Positions 27,338 to 36,739 are shown, counted from the first letter of the stretch. The stretch: DNA of 64,000 bases from Hyphomonas sp. TMED17 (GCA_002172915.1 NHBW01000009.1:28524-92523), one strand, 5' to 3'. Translations and numbers: made by a program. The notes: a model not told the origin generated them from the letters alone.

Positions 27338-27726
27338 GCACTTAATGATGCTACCGTGAATGAAGTTGCTTCTCGGCTTGGGCGGTGCCTGAGCAATCGT
27401 CTGCGTGTCTTGTCTGTCCTGCCTGGCCGGCCAGTGGCCTGTGATGTGACGCGCTTTCGCGTGCGCGCGGCTGAGATAGCCCTGTTAGGGCCGTGTTTCA
27501 CGCTTTCGGGTAAATGCGAGCCAGGGGCTATGGTTTACGGTTAGTCCGACAGAGCCGTCGCATAATATCAAACAAGACGCCATCTGGCGGCCTGCCTCGT
27601 GCCGGAGAGGGGCGCGTCTGGTTTAATCGACGATTTTTGGCGTAATCAAACGGTCCGCCTGTTGCGGCGGGTAGCCCTGTTTTGCGCGCATAGGATGGTG
27701 TTTGATTTTAGCGCGTCTTTACTATT
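27338..27726. other. Intergenic region between convergent genes
   Basis: About 390 bases. Short imperfect inverted repeats only (for example GCCCT/AGGGC); no gene or clear terminator. Confidence 0.5.
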
Positions 27727-28317
27727 CTATTCGACGCGGCTTACCGAATAGCTGCGGCCGGTGGCCAGGAGTTTCAGACGCGTCGAACCAAGTGCCCCTT
27801 GTCTGATTTCGACCTCCGTCGGCAATGTTCGGGGGACACGGATCGGGCGCAGCTCCAGCTGGCGCCAGACGAAGCCCTCTTCTGTGGTGAAGAAGTAGCG
27901 TCCGATATTATTACGTTCAATTTCAACCACTTTTGTGACATACCTGTCTGGCTCATCGACAGCACTCTGGCTTGACGGCGCGTTGTTTCTGGCGCGCGGG
28001 AACCAACTTGGTAATAGGCCACCATTGGCTTCAGCGGCATTCCCCCCTGTATTCGACGGCGCGGCATTGCTAGCCATTGTTTGGCTGCTGCCGCTTGTTG
28101 CTGGCGCTGCCTGGAAATTGTCGGCACTTGTCGCTGGAACGGTCTGCAAATCATCGGCTACCAGACCCGCAGCGGCGGCGTCGAAACAGGCAAGACGCTC
28201 GCCTGGATCGATGACTGATTTACAGGCAATGAAGTCTGCTGGTGTCTGGGTGAAAGCGGTTGTTTGGGTCAAAAACAGTCCAATTAGCAGACTAGGGATG
28301 AAAGCGGTCTTTGTCAT
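27727..28317 (-). CDS. Secreted hypothetical protein with 'RLACFD' motif
   Basis: A 196-residue exported protein. Signal peptide at about 1-22 (FIPSLLIGLFLTQTTAF). The mature N-terminus has ACKSVIDPGERLACFDAAA, a motif seen at the start of many proteobacterial periplasmic proteins, including the VasI group, where the two cysteines probably pair. A low-complexity Ala/Ser/Asn-rich linker follows, then a C-terminal beta domain (VTKVVEIERNNIGRYFFTTEEG) about 70 residues long. Function unknown. ATG 28317 is preferred over 28386 because it begins the signal peptide and has AGAGAT upstream. Confidence 0.72.
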   Translation of the reverse strand: MTKTAFIPSLLIGLFLTQTTAFTQTPADFIACKSVIDPGERLACFDAAAAGLVADDLQTVPATSADNFQAAPATSGSSQTMASNAAPSNTGGNAAEANGGLLPSWFPRARNNAPSSQSAVDEPDRYVTKVVEIERNNIGRYFFTTEEGFVWRQLELRPIRVPRTLPTEVEIRQGALGSTRLKLLATGRSYSVSRVE

Positions 28318-28802
28318 TGGACATCTCTTTATAATAATAGCGAAAGCTGAAACATCATTAGGTGACAGCAGCGAGTCAAGCATCAATCGAGCATCTGATG
28401 GAACGTTTTCTGCGTTTCACCCATAAAGCCGAATAAGAAAACAATATCGTTTTGATCTTGCCGACACCCCGGCGTGTTATTGATTGCATTTTTGCAGATT
28501 CATGCGGCATGTCGCTTTCGACATGCTTGTTGTCGATGCCCTGACATGCATGTTTGTCTGAAGTTAGGCGTGGTTATGATCGTTGAGGAACAGACGCTTC
28601 GTCTGCAGCGGCAAGAGGCCTCTAACACGGCGGGATGAGCGCGTTGCTGCCTGAGGCTCATAAGCAAATTAAAGTTGCGTCTATAAACCCGGCCTTATAT
28701 TCCAGAGATTAGACCTAGCTGTTATCAGTCAGTGTAGGTGATTTTATCGATTGCGCTGAGGGGGATATTCCACTGGCTATTACACTTGAGGATCTGGATA
28801 CA
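28318..28802. other. Divergent intergenic region with hairpin
   Basis: About 480 bases between two divergent genes. A perfect eight-base hairpin at 28507-28526 is the only clear structure; the sequence GACATGC recurs close by. Confidence 0.5.
28507..28526. other. Perfect hairpin in a divergent intergenic region
   Basis: GCATGTCG and CGACATGC pair perfectly around the loop CTTT. It lies between two outward-facing genes, where no terminator is needed, so an operator, a small RNA end or a chance structure are all possible. GACATGC recurs just downstream within another near-palindrome. Confidence 0.35.
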
Positions 28803-29261
28803 GTGTTTGTGTGGCAAAACTGTCCGGACGAAACCAAAGAAAAGATTATCAGTTTCTGGCGGGATACTAGATTTGTCGATGATGCTGCCGAACGTGAGCG
28901 GCGGGTCAAGGAAGTTACCGCGATCGCTTTACATGGTGAGAATGTTGTTGGGGTATCTAGCGTTTACGTCGAGCCTTTAATTCGGAAAGATCTGTATTTC
29001 GGCTTCTTCAGAGCGGCTTTGTTGCCGGCCTATCAGCAGATCCTATTATCCCGGAAATTGTATCAGGTCACATTTGACGGTCTGTCGGCATGGGTTGAAA
29101 AGCGGCCACGCCCGCGCATGTGTGGCATCGCTTCGGTCTTTGAAAATAAGGTTTACGAAAAGTCGCCACTGCCGGTTCGTTCAACCGGCGCATCATTAGT
29201 CGGCTTTTCGCCAAAAGGCGAACCGACTTTTGTGAAGTGGTTTGATCACGCGCGGTATTAG
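28803..29261 (+). CDS. GNAT-like hypothetical protein
   Basis: At least 152 residues. The segment ERRVKEVTAIALHGENVVGVSSVYV, followed by a short helix, a beta strand and another helix, resembles the N-acetyltransferase fold (strand 'VVGVSS' leading to the acetyl-CoA side), but the Q/RxxGxG/A acetyl-CoA loop is not evident, so this is a weak call. The start is unclear: GTG 28803 has no ribosome binding site, while reading on upstream in frame adds LAITLEDLDT with a CTG at 28773 eight bases after GAGGGGG. A non-standard start is possible. Confidence 0.45.
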   Translation: MFVWQNCPDETKEKIISFWRDTRFVDDAAERERRVKEVTAIALHGENVVGVSSVYVEPLIRKDLYFGFFRAALLPAYQQILLSRKLYQVTFDGLSAWVEKRPRPRMCGIASVFENKVYEKSPLPVRSTGASLVGFSPKGEPTFVKWFDHARY

Positions 29262-29542
29262 GCGCTCTAGATCTTCCAATTAGCGCCCGCCTTGATGGCA
29301 GTCTCAATTTTGTAGGTGCGGCTGAATAGACGGAGCGGGTTCGCGGTGGACATAAAACCGGTCGGCGGCCCCTAATTTCTGCAGCTTTAATATGTTTCGG
29401 GGCGGCGGGTCTCGATCCCGTTTGAAACAATCAGCGGTGAGGTAATAAAGCGCTTGCCGTTGCGATATTCTCGCGTAACTATTCCCGAGCAGCGTGGGGT
29501 TTTAATCACGGCGCGTTAAATCTGGCACATGGGGTTAAAATA

Positions 29543-30154
29543 ATGAAATTCTATAATTCAACCGGTCCGAATCCGCGAATTGTTCGGATGTTTGCGGCAG
29601 AGCTTAATATTCCGCTGGATATGGTGGAAGTCGACATTATGGCAGGCGAAAATCGCGAGGCGGCGTTTCTGAAAATTAATCCGGCCGGGCAATCACCAGC
29701 ATTGGTGCTGGCTGATGGTCAGGTGATTACCGAAATTACCGCGATTTGCGAGTATCTTGATGAGATACACGATGGTGACAGCCTGATTGGTGACGATGCA
29801 GCCGCGCGGGCGCAAACCCGTCGCTGGACCCGTTGGCTGGATTTGAATATTTGCGAGCTAATGTTGGATGGGTTCCGGTTCGGGGAAGGTCTGCCAATAT
29901 TTAAAGACCGTATGCGTTGTCAGCCCGAAGCGTCAGACGGGCTTAAAGCGCGGGCGCAAGATCAGATGGCTATGCTGGAGCAGCGCCTGAAAGATCATGC
30001 TTATATCGCCGGGGACCGAATAAGCATGGCTGATATTGTTGGTTTCGGGATGTTTGATTTCATCCAGACGGTTGGACAATCCCTGCCGGGGGATGCGATA
30101 CACATTGCGGCCTGGTTTGAGAAAATGTCCAAGCGGCCGAGTGCGTCGGCCTAG
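29543..30154 (+). CDS. Glutathione S-transferase family protein
   Basis: A 203-residue protein with an N-terminal thioredoxin-like domain (MKFYNSTGPNPRIVRMFAAE; cis-proline loop in NPAGQSPALVL at about 50-60; ITEITAICEYLDE glutathione-binding segment at about 66-78) and a helical C-terminal domain with the N-capping motif ISMADI near 162. GSTs conjugate glutathione to electrophiles or reduce peroxides in the cytoplasm. The catalytic residue is probably S6 or N9; I cannot tell the class. It is followed after 37 bases by a small membrane protein gene, with a hairpin between. Confidence 0.9.
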   Translation: MKFYNSTGPNPRIVRMFAAELNIPLDMVEVDIMAGENREAAFLKINPAGQSPALVLADGQVITEITAICEYLDEIHDGDSLIGDDAAARAQTRRWTRWLDLNICELMLDGFRFGEGLPIFKDRMRCQPEASDGLKARAQDQMAMLEQRLKDHAYIAGDRISMADIVGFGMFDFIQTVGQSLPGDAIHIAAWFEKMSKRPSASA

Positions 30155-30159
30155 CTTGA

Positions 30160-30176
30160 TGCCCTTTGGCAGGGCA
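30160..30176 (+). terminator. Small hairpin between GST and DMT-type gene
   Basis: TGCCCT and AGGGCA pair around TTGGC, six bases after the GST stop and followed by a short T-containing stretch. It could reduce read-through into the next gene. Confidence 0.4.
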
Positions 30177-30191
30177 GTTATTTGCAGTTGA

Positions 30192-30647
30192 ATGTTGATG
30201 AATTTTAACACCCTACTTCTGGTTGCGGCCGTGAGTGCAGGCTTGCTGATCCCCCTGCAAGGCATCATAAATGGCCGCCTTTCTGGCGTGATTGGCGGAC
30301 CTGTGCAGGCCGCTCTGGTATCTTTCACCATTGGCCTGACGGCGTTGATTATTATCAATATTCTGCTTGGGCATCGCGTTCCGAGTTTCGAGAGGATGAT
30401 ACAGGCACCGGTCTGGATCTGGAGTGGCGGGTTGTTCGGCGTGATGATGGTGGTTCTGGCGGCGACTGCGGTCCCGCGAATAGGGGTCGCGACCTATGTA
30501 TCCGCAATTATCACCGGACAACTGACGGCGGCCATCCTTTATGATCATTACGGAATTCTTGGGCAGACTGTGCGTGAAGCGACGCCATTACGTTTGCTCG
30601 GCGTCGGCTTTCTGATCCTGGGAATTATCTTAATCCGCCGGTTCTGA
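30192..30647 (+). CDS. DMT family transporter (DUF606/YdcZ type)
   Basis: A 151-residue inner-membrane protein with five predicted helices spread over its length. Features of the DUF606 half-size drug/metabolite transporters are visible: an N-terminal PLQGIINGRLSGVIGGP segment, an internal helix ending in a short charged loop, AVPRIGVATYVSAIITGQ in the middle and a C-terminal LLGVGFLILGIILIRRF helix. Its substrate is unknown; half-size members dimerise. A second ATG two codons later (30198) could also start it. Confidence 0.85.
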   Translation: MLMNFNTLLLVAAVSAGLLIPLQGIINGRLSGVIGGPVQAALVSFTIGLTALIIINILLGHRVPSFERMIQAPVWIWSGGLFGVMMVVLAATAVPRIGVATYVSAIITGQLTAAILYDHYGILGQTVREATPLRLLGVGFLILGIILIRRF

Positions 30648-30752
30648 TTCTATCCTTTTGAGAGGCATCATTTCCGCCATTGAAAAGCGTATTCATAGAT
30701 CAGAAATGCCGGTTAGCCGGGATTGCCGCTGGCATATCCGTTTGCTGTCGTC

Positions 30753-31751
30753 TCAATCGATCAGGCAAAAGCGCTCGCCGGCTCTGGCAATGCCATACCC
30801 GCGCGCCAATACGTTTCGTGTTTCTTCTGATTGCCGGTAGCGGATCGGATTAGTGTGGTTGAAATGAATGAATTTTATGCCATGCCGGACAGCGTCAGGC
30901 AGGTCGGCAAACCGCTCCATCATATCGACAACTCGGGGATGGGGTATTTCCGACATGTCGCGGCCCGGCAATTCATTATCATCGTAAAATGTTGCATCAA
31001 GGAATGCATAGTCGACTTTTGAAACAAGCTCTTCAATGGCAACATCATCATTGCGCTTCCATGCATCCCAGCTGTCAATGTCGGGTATAAATAAAGCATC
31101 TGCGCCGTCTGTCTCAATCAGGAAGCCAACCGTTTCGGAATATTCGTCGCGATGGGGAACACGCAATGGCGTCACCGTGATATCCGGTGCCAGACGTTCG
31201 GGACGGCGGCTTGCCATTTCAACAAGACTAACATTTTGCAGCCTGACCAGTTGCTCCCAGGGGCCATTGGTTCTCAGATAATTTGCAAAACGGGGCATGA
31301 CATGAACGGGAATGCTCCGCGCGCCAGCCGCCTCGCGGCCGAAAAACATTAAGCCGGTATAGTGGCCAATATGGGCATGGGTCAGAAACACGCCGTCAAT
31401 GGCCAGCCCGGATCGTTGTGTCGGCGCCAACTGATGCAGCAAATGTAACTGCCGGGTGATTTCCGGTGTTGTTTCGAACAGATATCTCTTATCGGCGCGG
31501 TGATCGATCAGGGCCAGTGATGTTGGCCACAGGGTAAGGTCGATATTGGCCCAGGCTGGGTCATCAAGACGACCAATGTGCGGGGCGCCGCCATCCTGGC
31601 CAACCCCAAGCGTGACCAGTTCAACACCGCATTGCTGGCTCTGAGTGTTCGTTGCAATACTAGCTGCTCTGGCCGAAACCGAAGCGCTGGCAATTTGCAG
31701 CGCCAGAGCGAGTATACCGAGGAAAAAAGGTTTGTTATATTTTTCGATCAT
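30753..31751 (-). CDS. PqqB-like metallo-beta-lactamase-fold hydrolase, exported
   Basis: A 332-residue protein with an N-terminal signal peptide (about 1-30). The first metal motif is FLTHAHIGHYTGL, the later motif VPHRDEYSETVGFLIE, and FIPDIDSWDAW carries the bridging aspartate. The pattern TLGVGQDGGAPH...WPTSLALID matches PqqB, whose role in PQQ biosynthesis is oxidation of the PqqA-derived tyrosine, yet PqqB is cytoplasmic and sits with pqqA, C, D and E. Here there is a signal peptide and no other pqq gene, so a periplasmic hydrolase that borrowed this fold is more likely. Confidence 0.8.
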   Translation of the reverse strand: MIEKYNKPFFLGILALALQIASASVSARAASIATNTQSQQCGVELVTLGVGQDGGAPHIGRLDDPAWANIDLTLWPTSLALIDHRADKRYLFETTPEITRQLHLLHQLAPTQRSGLAIDGVFLTHAHIGHYTGLMFFGREAAGARSIPVHVMPRFANYLRTNGPWEQLVRLQNVSLVEMASRRPERLAPDITVTPLRVPHRDEYSETVGFLIETDGADALFIPDIDSWDAWKRNDDVAIEELVSKVDYAFLDATFYDDNELPGRDMSEIPHPRVVDMMERFADLPDAVRHGIKFIHFNHTNPIRYRQSEETRNVLARGYGIARAGERFCLID

Positions 31752-31895
31752 TGAGTTCCACGCAGTTTCAAACGACAGTTAAAGCTTACTTCGATGTGAT
31801 GAACAAGGAGATGGCGGGCGCCTGATAATAGCTGTGTTATTGACTAGGTTTGTGCTTCCAACGTCTTTCGGCCTGCTGGCAAAAGAGAGTTTTGT

Positions 31896-32189
31896 ATGAG
31901 TGTTTATATAATCGCGGAATTCCAAATTCATGATCGCTCTGAATATGATAAGTATGATGCGGGCTTCATGGATGTTTTCGAAAAGTTCGACGGTCAGCTT
32001 TTAAGCGTGGATGAAAACCCGGCCATACTGGAAGGCGACTGGGTTTCGACGCGGTCGGTATTGATCGAGTTTCCGTCTGAAGACAGTGCGATGGCGTGGC
32101 TGAATTCCGATGGGTATAAGGCGATTGTCGGCAGCCGGCTTGCCGGCAGTACGGGGCGGGCGCGTCTGGTGAAATCATTCGCCTCGTAA
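31896..32189 (+). CDS. DUF1330 domain-containing protein
   Basis: A 97-residue protein spanning a full DUF1330 domain, a dimeric alpha/beta-barrel (ferredoxin-like) fold. Signatures are YIIAEFQIHDRSEYDKY at the start, a central EGDW turn and a strand-helix SVLIEFPSEDSAMAWLNSDGY. No enzymatic role is established for most members. AAAGAGAG lies about 10 bases before the ATG. A lone gene, 89 bases before the DUF952 lipoprotein gene. Confidence 0.9.
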   Translation: MSVYIIAEFQIHDRSEYDKYDAGFMDVFEKFDGQLLSVDENPAILEGDWVSTRSVLIEFPSEDSAMAWLNSDGYKAIVGSRLAGSTGRARLVKSFAS

Positions 32190-32278
32190 GGGTTTTAATT
32201 CCGACCGTGTCCGGATTTGTAGAATTCATCATTACCACATAGTCTGTAACGTGTGGGCAAGCTGTTATTGGGGGACTT

Positions 32279-32737
32279 ATGCGCGCTGTCTGGTTTAAAG
32301 CAATTTGTGTCGCAGGCTTATTGAGCGTAACGAGCTGTGACGGCGTATCGACGAACCTGTCCAAGAGTCAGACGCAGCCCAATGATGTCTACAAGATTAT
32401 GACACTGGAACAGTGGGAAACGGCTACACAGACGGGGTCGCTAACCACTGATTTCGACCGTAATGACGGGTTCGTTCATCTTTCGGCCTCACGACAATTG
32501 GCCGGGACGCTGGCTCGCTTCTTTGCCGACGAGGAGCAATTGGTCCTGATACAGGTCGACGAAAGCAAGCTTGGTTCCGAGCTTGTCTGGGAAGCGCCGT
32601 ATCCAAATGATGGCCGCGGCGGAGTATTCCCGCATTATTATGGCGATCTTCTGCTGTCCCAGAGCACCGAATATTGGGAGATAGAACGAGGGGCATTCGA
32701 TTTGCCGCTTACGGTTCTTAACCAGAGCGAAGAGTAG
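32279..32737 (+). CDS. DUF952 family lipoprotein
   Basis: A 152-residue protein: lipoprotein signal ending LLSVTSC (lipidated cysteine at residue 21) followed by a DUF952 domain (about 40-145). Domain signatures are YKIMTLEQWETA, DGFVHLSA, a central LVLIQVDESKLGSELVWE and FPHYYGDL. DUF952 is related to a glutathione-transferase-neighbouring family of unknown activity and is usually cytoplasmic, so an envelope-anchored copy is unusual. GGGGGA precedes the ATG. Confidence 0.82.
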   Translation: MRAVWFKAICVAGLLSVTSCDGVSTNLSKSQTQPNDVYKIMTLEQWETATQTGSLTTDFDRNDGFVHLSASRQLAGTLARFFADEEQLVLIQVDESKLGSELVWEAPYPNDGRGGVFPHYYGDLLLSQSTEYWEIERGAFDLPLTVLNQSEE

Positions 32738-33166
32738 GGCGGTCGGTGGCCTGCCTTGATCCTGGCTCCAGCATGCAAAACCATTGATAACGCTTATCCT
32801 GAAAGCCATTTTGTTTTGCGGAGGTGATGGCGGGGTGAGTTATCTGGTGTTTTTCAGGCGATCTTCCTGCCGAGATGATGGCTTGGTGGCTGGTTAGCAT
32901 GCTCAACTAATATTTGGTCATTCCATGCTTTATAATCGGAATGCCGGCCATTTTTATCTATCGGATGAGCTAAATGTCAGCATGTCTCATTTTGGAGCGA
33001 CCTAAATGCCATTTGAAAACGGCTCAATCGCAGTCTGCTCCCACATCCCGGTCATAACTGATGCTGATGGGCCTGCCTGATCCGGCATCATATCGAAAAT
33101 GGCCAGGCTCGCAGCGTCGTTTGAAAGCCCGCGGGGGTTATTTTTCGGACGGGCCTGTCCGAAATC
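32738..33166. other. Intergenic region between convergent genes
   Basis: About 430 bases without a gene; contains the hairpin at 33143-33164. Confidence 0.5.
33143..33164 (-). terminator. Hairpin just after a serine hydrolase stop
   Basis: TTTCGGAC and GTCCGAAA pair perfectly around six bases, starting two bases after the minus-strand stop at 33167. The minus-strand flank lacks a T-run. Confidence 0.45.
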
Positions 33167-34216
33167 CTATTTGGCCTTCTTAAAGCAGGATGCAATTTCT
33201 GCAGTCCAGTCGCGTTGGCGGTCTTTGTATTCAAGCGGCGAGCGGCCGTTTCGAACGACAATAAGATCATCTTCCGGCACAATTAGTGTATACTGGCCCT
33301 GATAGCCATTGGCGGAAAAGCTACCCGGTCCAGCCATGCCCAGCCACCAATGGGCGCCATAACCTAATGCCTCATCCGGCTGTACAGGCCCCGGCGTGCG
33401 CCCATAGTCAACCCAGCCCTCGGGCAGGATCCGTGAGCCAGCCCATATGCCATCGCGTAAGTATAGCAGACCGAAACGGGCGAAATCTTCGCTGCTGCAG
33501 AAACAGAAGGATGATCCGATAAAGGTCCCGCTCGGATCAAATTTCGGCATCGCCGACATCATGCCGATCGGTTTGAACAGTGTCTCGGACATAAACTCGG
33601 ACATTGCCTGTCCAGCCTGGTTTACGGCTTTGGCCAGACATTGTGCGATGATGTTAGTGGTTCCGCTTGCATAGCTGCAAACTGTGTCAGGTGGAGACAG
33701 CAAGGGTCGACTAGCGGCATAGGCTGCGACATTGTCTTTGCCTTCAACATAGAGCATTTTAATGACATCGGACTCTTCGCCATCAACATAGTCTTCGACG
33801 AATTTCAGGCCACTCGACATTCGTAAAAGCGCATCCAGCGTTATATGTTTACGGGCATCACCATCGCCCTGCCATGCATCGACATCAGCCGGTTGATAAA
33901 TATCCAGCAGTCCTTGTTTTACCGCGATACCAACCAAGGCGTGCGTGATACTTTTCGCCATTGACCAGGACGGATAAGTATCCGCGGCGCTAAATCCATT
34001 TGCGTACTTGTCGTACACTAGCTTGCCATCCTGAATAACCACAAGGGAAAGCCCGCCGGTCAGCGCGGGCTTCACAGGAGCCTCGAATGCATCGCTGATA
34101 AGGTCGTGCAGGCGTTGTTTCTGACTATGTGTTGGTAAATCGGCGCGGATCCATTTGCGGGTTGGCCATGCCGTATCCGGTGATTGCGAGGGAAGCGGGG
34201 GAAGCGCGTGATGCAA
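33167..34216 (-). CDS. Serine hydrolase, class C beta-lactamase family
   Basis: A 349-residue PF00144 protein. SMAK (residues 85-88 in PSWSMAKSITHALVG) is the nucleophile motif; YASGTTN near 187 is the YxN-like motif; HWWLGMAGPGSFSANGYQGQY near 310 covers the last active-site region. The DALLRMSSGLKF segment marks it as the esterase/amidase-like subgroup, not a true beta-lactamase. It shares fold but little sequence with the serine hydrolase at 26183. No ATG is available; it must start at TTG 34216, which has GGAG eight bases upstream. No signal peptide. Confidence 0.85.
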   Translation of the reverse strand: MHHALPPLPSQSPDTAWPTRKWIRADLPTHSQKQRLHDLISDAFEAPVKPALTGGLSLVVIQDGKLVYDKYANGFSAADTYPSWSMAKSITHALVGIAVKQGLLDIYQPADVDAWQGDGDARKHITLDALLRMSSGLKFVEDYVDGEESDVIKMLYVEGKDNVAAYAASRPLLSPPDTVCSYASGTTNIIAQCLAKAVNQAGQAMSEFMSETLFKPIGMMSAMPKFDPSGTFIGSSFCFCSSEDFARFGLLYLRDGIWAGSRILPEGWVDYGRTPGPVQPDEALGYGAHWWLGMAGPGSFSANGYQGQYTLIVPEDDLIVVRNGRSPLEYKDRQRDWTAEIASCFKKAK

Positions 34217-34386
34217 AGTGATGGTCTCCAGCAGCCGATGCTATGGCTGTATGAATATCAGCGCTGCTCGACAGTCGATTGCGCGTGTTTTGCTAGTTCG
34301 ACGACAATATTCCTGTTCTCATTTGATGTTTCAAGTTGTTTGACGTGCCCGGGCTTACCTGGTGCCATTTCCGGTCTTCTCTAAGC

Positions 34387-35238
34387 TTATTCAAAATGGA
34401 TGATTGCGAGCAGCGGCCGATGATCGGCATAGCCTAGCCAGTCGCGTTGACAGTAATTTTCATCGAGAAATGCAAGATCTGATTCAACTCTCCAGTTTCT
34501 GGCGGGGCCGCTCAGGAAAACGAAATCAAGAATGTTACGATACCTTGGATTGCACTGTGACCCTGTCTGCGGACAGGTTCGGGCCGCGATACAGGCTGGC
34601 GCTGGCCAGTCGATCAGGCCGTCGGACATGAATTCTTCAAATGCCGGATTGCCATGCGGGGTCGGTTTGAGATGCTGATAGTCGAAGTTGAAATCGCCGA
34701 TTGAAATAATCGCCCGGTCGGGCTGGCTGGCTAACCAGGTTCGAAACAAATAAGTCTGTCTTTGTCTGCGTTCGGCGTCACCCCGGTTGAAATGATGGTT
34801 AACGAATGTCAGAGGCGTGCCATCGGCCAGTTTAGCCGTCATAATAAGCGCATCTCTCGAGCCGCCAAAAGCGTCGTTTTCCGCGAACTGTACCGTCTGA
34901 AACTGATCAGTACGGTAAACAAAGGCAAGACGGTCGCGCCATCTTGCGCCAGACTGCCCGATAAAACCGTCATATGTGACGCTAGAGCCATTATTAAGCT
35001 GGTTATCGGTCTGATTAAGGGCATCGATGAAAATATTGAGAGCGGTCTCGTTTTCAACCTCCTGCAAGGCCCACAGATCTATCCCCGGCAGGCGACGCAG
35101 GTCTTCTGCAACAAGTTCAGGTCGGGTGTCGGGATCGCTTTCAACATTAAATGAGGCGATTTGCAGACGCGTATCTGCGCTCGCCGGCAGATTTGCGATA
35201 CCGAGTGTCATCAAAATCAATATTAGGGCGGCTCGCAT
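34387..35238 (-). CDS. Secreted endonuclease/exonuclease/phosphatase family protein
   Basis: A 283-residue protein with a signal peptide (about 1-21, ending ASA) and a complete EEP domain. Motifs in order: IASFNVES (metal-site Asn), LWALQEVEN (metal Glu), FVNHHFNRGD (His), ISIGDFNFDY (Asp/Asn) and YADHRPLLAIIHF (catalytic Asp-His pair). The fold serves DNases, phosphodiesterases and sphingomyelinases; the export signal suggests an extracellular or periplasmic nuclease, for example for phosphate scavenging, but the substrate cannot be read from sequence. Confidence 0.88.
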   Translation of the reverse strand: MRAALILILMTLGIANLPASADTRLQIASFNVESDPDTRPELVAEDLRRLPGIDLWALQEVENETALNIFIDALNQTDNQLNNGSSVTYDGFIGQSGARWRDRLAFVYRTDQFQTVQFAENDAFGGSRDALIMTAKLADGTPLTFVNHHFNRGDAERRQRQTYLFRTWLASQPDRAIISIGDFNFDYQHLKPTPHGNPAFEEFMSDGLIDWPAPACIAARTCPQTGSQCNPRYRNILDFVFLSGPARNWRVESDLAFLDENYCQRDWLGYADHRPLLAIIHFE

Positions 35239-35698
35239 TTGTGCTCTCTAATAAACTTAGGTTTGAATTAGAGAGCATTATTTTCATGCGGACGCTAGAT
35301 TAGAATTTTGTCATGGGGGGTGAGATGTCGCGACCGCGATAATTTTACCGCCGGGGACCGATTATTGTAGCGACGGCACCGGCGCACGTTTTTCCCAGCT
35401 TGAGACCAGGCGATAACCCGATGCCAGAAATAGCCATTTTTATTATAATGCCGACCATAAAAGTATGCTTAAGTATTATTTTTGAACAATTTTTTAGAAT
35501 TTGAGCAGTTTAGGGAAACTTGAGTTCATCCACGGTGACCAGTCTCATGCGTGCTCTGTGGGCCCGTTTTAATTTTGCACAAGGGTCCGGCTATAGGCTT
35601 CAGCTTATTGCTCTGCCCCAGGGTCTGGTTGCCACGCTCACCACGATCTGCGCGGTATGTCCGGCTCACCGTGCGATTGGTGAGCCGGACAGCGTGCT
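35239..35698. other. Intergenic region with terminator-like hairpin
   Basis: About 460 bases between two minus-strand genes; contains the 13-base stem at 35658-35691 and an AT-rich section around 35440-35510 that may hold the promoter of the nuclease gene. Confidence 0.5.
35658..35691 (-). terminator. Thirteen-base perfect hairpin after alpha/beta hydrolase gene
   Basis: TGTCCGGCTCACC and GGTGAGCCGGACA pair perfectly around eight bases, eight bases past the minus-strand stop at 35699. No T-run follows, as for several other gene ends here. Confidence 0.6.
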
Positions 35699-36739
35699 TC
35701 ACACGTTGCGCGCGAAAAATGCCATATCATTGGCCGTATGCCGGCTGATTTCGGGACATGCAACGGGATAGATTTCGGTAGCATGGGTCGTGCCCATCAA
35801 TTGGCGGCATTGCGCTTTAACGCCGGCTTGCAGTAGCAACCGGAAAAATGCCAGACCTTCGTCACGTAGTGGGTCAGCTTCATTGATACTGATCATCGTC
35901 GGCGGAAAGTCTTTTAGGTCTTCGGCGGTTGAGAAAAGCGGCCAGGCCAGCGGGTTCCGGTCATTGAATGCCTCAATGCCGTAACCGATGCGACGATTGT
36001 TGCCATGCAGATTGATTGCGATCCCGTTATTCTCTGTTGCCGACGGTAGCGCTTCATCGGGCCATGCACCGGCGATATAGGGACACAGGGCATAGAGGCC
36101 TTTGACAAGTCCGTTCGATCCTTCGCGAAGCAGCGACATGACGGTTGCAATGCTTAAATTACCGCCACCACTATCGCCTGCGATGATAATTCTGTCCTTG
36201 TCGATACCGAGCGCTTCGGCTTCGTTTGCGACCCATTTGAGCCCTGAGACACAATCATTCAGGCCAGCCGGGAAGGGGGCAATCTCTGGAACTGAAGACG
36301 GCCGCACACAGTTACGGAAATCAATCATTGCAACGGCGATATTCTGCGCCGCCATAATCCGTCCCCAGGCTGAATACAGTCCATTATAGCAAGACCAGTA
36401 ACTCATGCCGCCGCCATGGATATAATAAATGCATGGAAGAATCTCGTCATTGTCGGGCCGAACGAGTTTAAGGTTAAGCAGATTTCCGTCAGGCGCCGAT
36501 ATCAGCTTGTAGGAGGTGGTTCTCAGACCCGCTGACGGTGCGACATGATCATTGTCCATCATCGCGCTTATCGAGGCATCAATCGTCGCTTCAGTGGCGA
36601 GAGAGGATTCGCTGTTTGAGCGTGCTAGAAGCTCTTCACGGTCTGCAACATCCTGACCTTGTGGGATCCCGCCAACCGCGCCAAAGAACATTCTCAAGCG
36701 TGGGTCGATGCGCGGATCATCGGCGATACTGGTTACCAT
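35699..36739 (-). CDS. Alpha/beta hydrolase, hormone-sensitive-lipase family
   Basis: A 346-residue esterase. The oxyanion motif YYIHGGGMSYWS, the nucleophile elbow IAGDSGGGN (GDSGG) and a catalytic Asp/His pair (EADPLRDEG, GTTHATEIY) place it in the HSL (type IV lipase) family. Such enzymes hydrolyse short acyl esters in the cytoplasm. GGAGG lies seven bases before ATG 36739. It is divergent from the SDR-GFA pair, suggesting a small catabolic cluster. Confidence 0.92.
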   Translation of the reverse strand: MVTSIADDPRIDPRLRMFFGAVGGIPQGQDVADREELLARSNSESSLATEATIDASISAMMDNDHVAPSAGLRTTSYKLISAPDGNLLNLKLVRPDNDEILPCIYYIHGGGMSYWSCYNGLYSAWGRIMAAQNIAVAMIDFRNCVRPSSVPEIAPFPAGLNDCVSGLKWVANEAEALGIDKDRIIIAGDSGGGNLSIATVMSLLREGSNGLVKGLYALCPYIAGAWPDEALPSATENNGIAINLHGNNRRIGYGIEAFNDRNPLAWPLFSTAEDLKDFPPTMISINEADPLRDEGLAFFRLLLQAGVKAQCRQLMGTTHATEIYPVACPEISRHTANDMAFFARNV

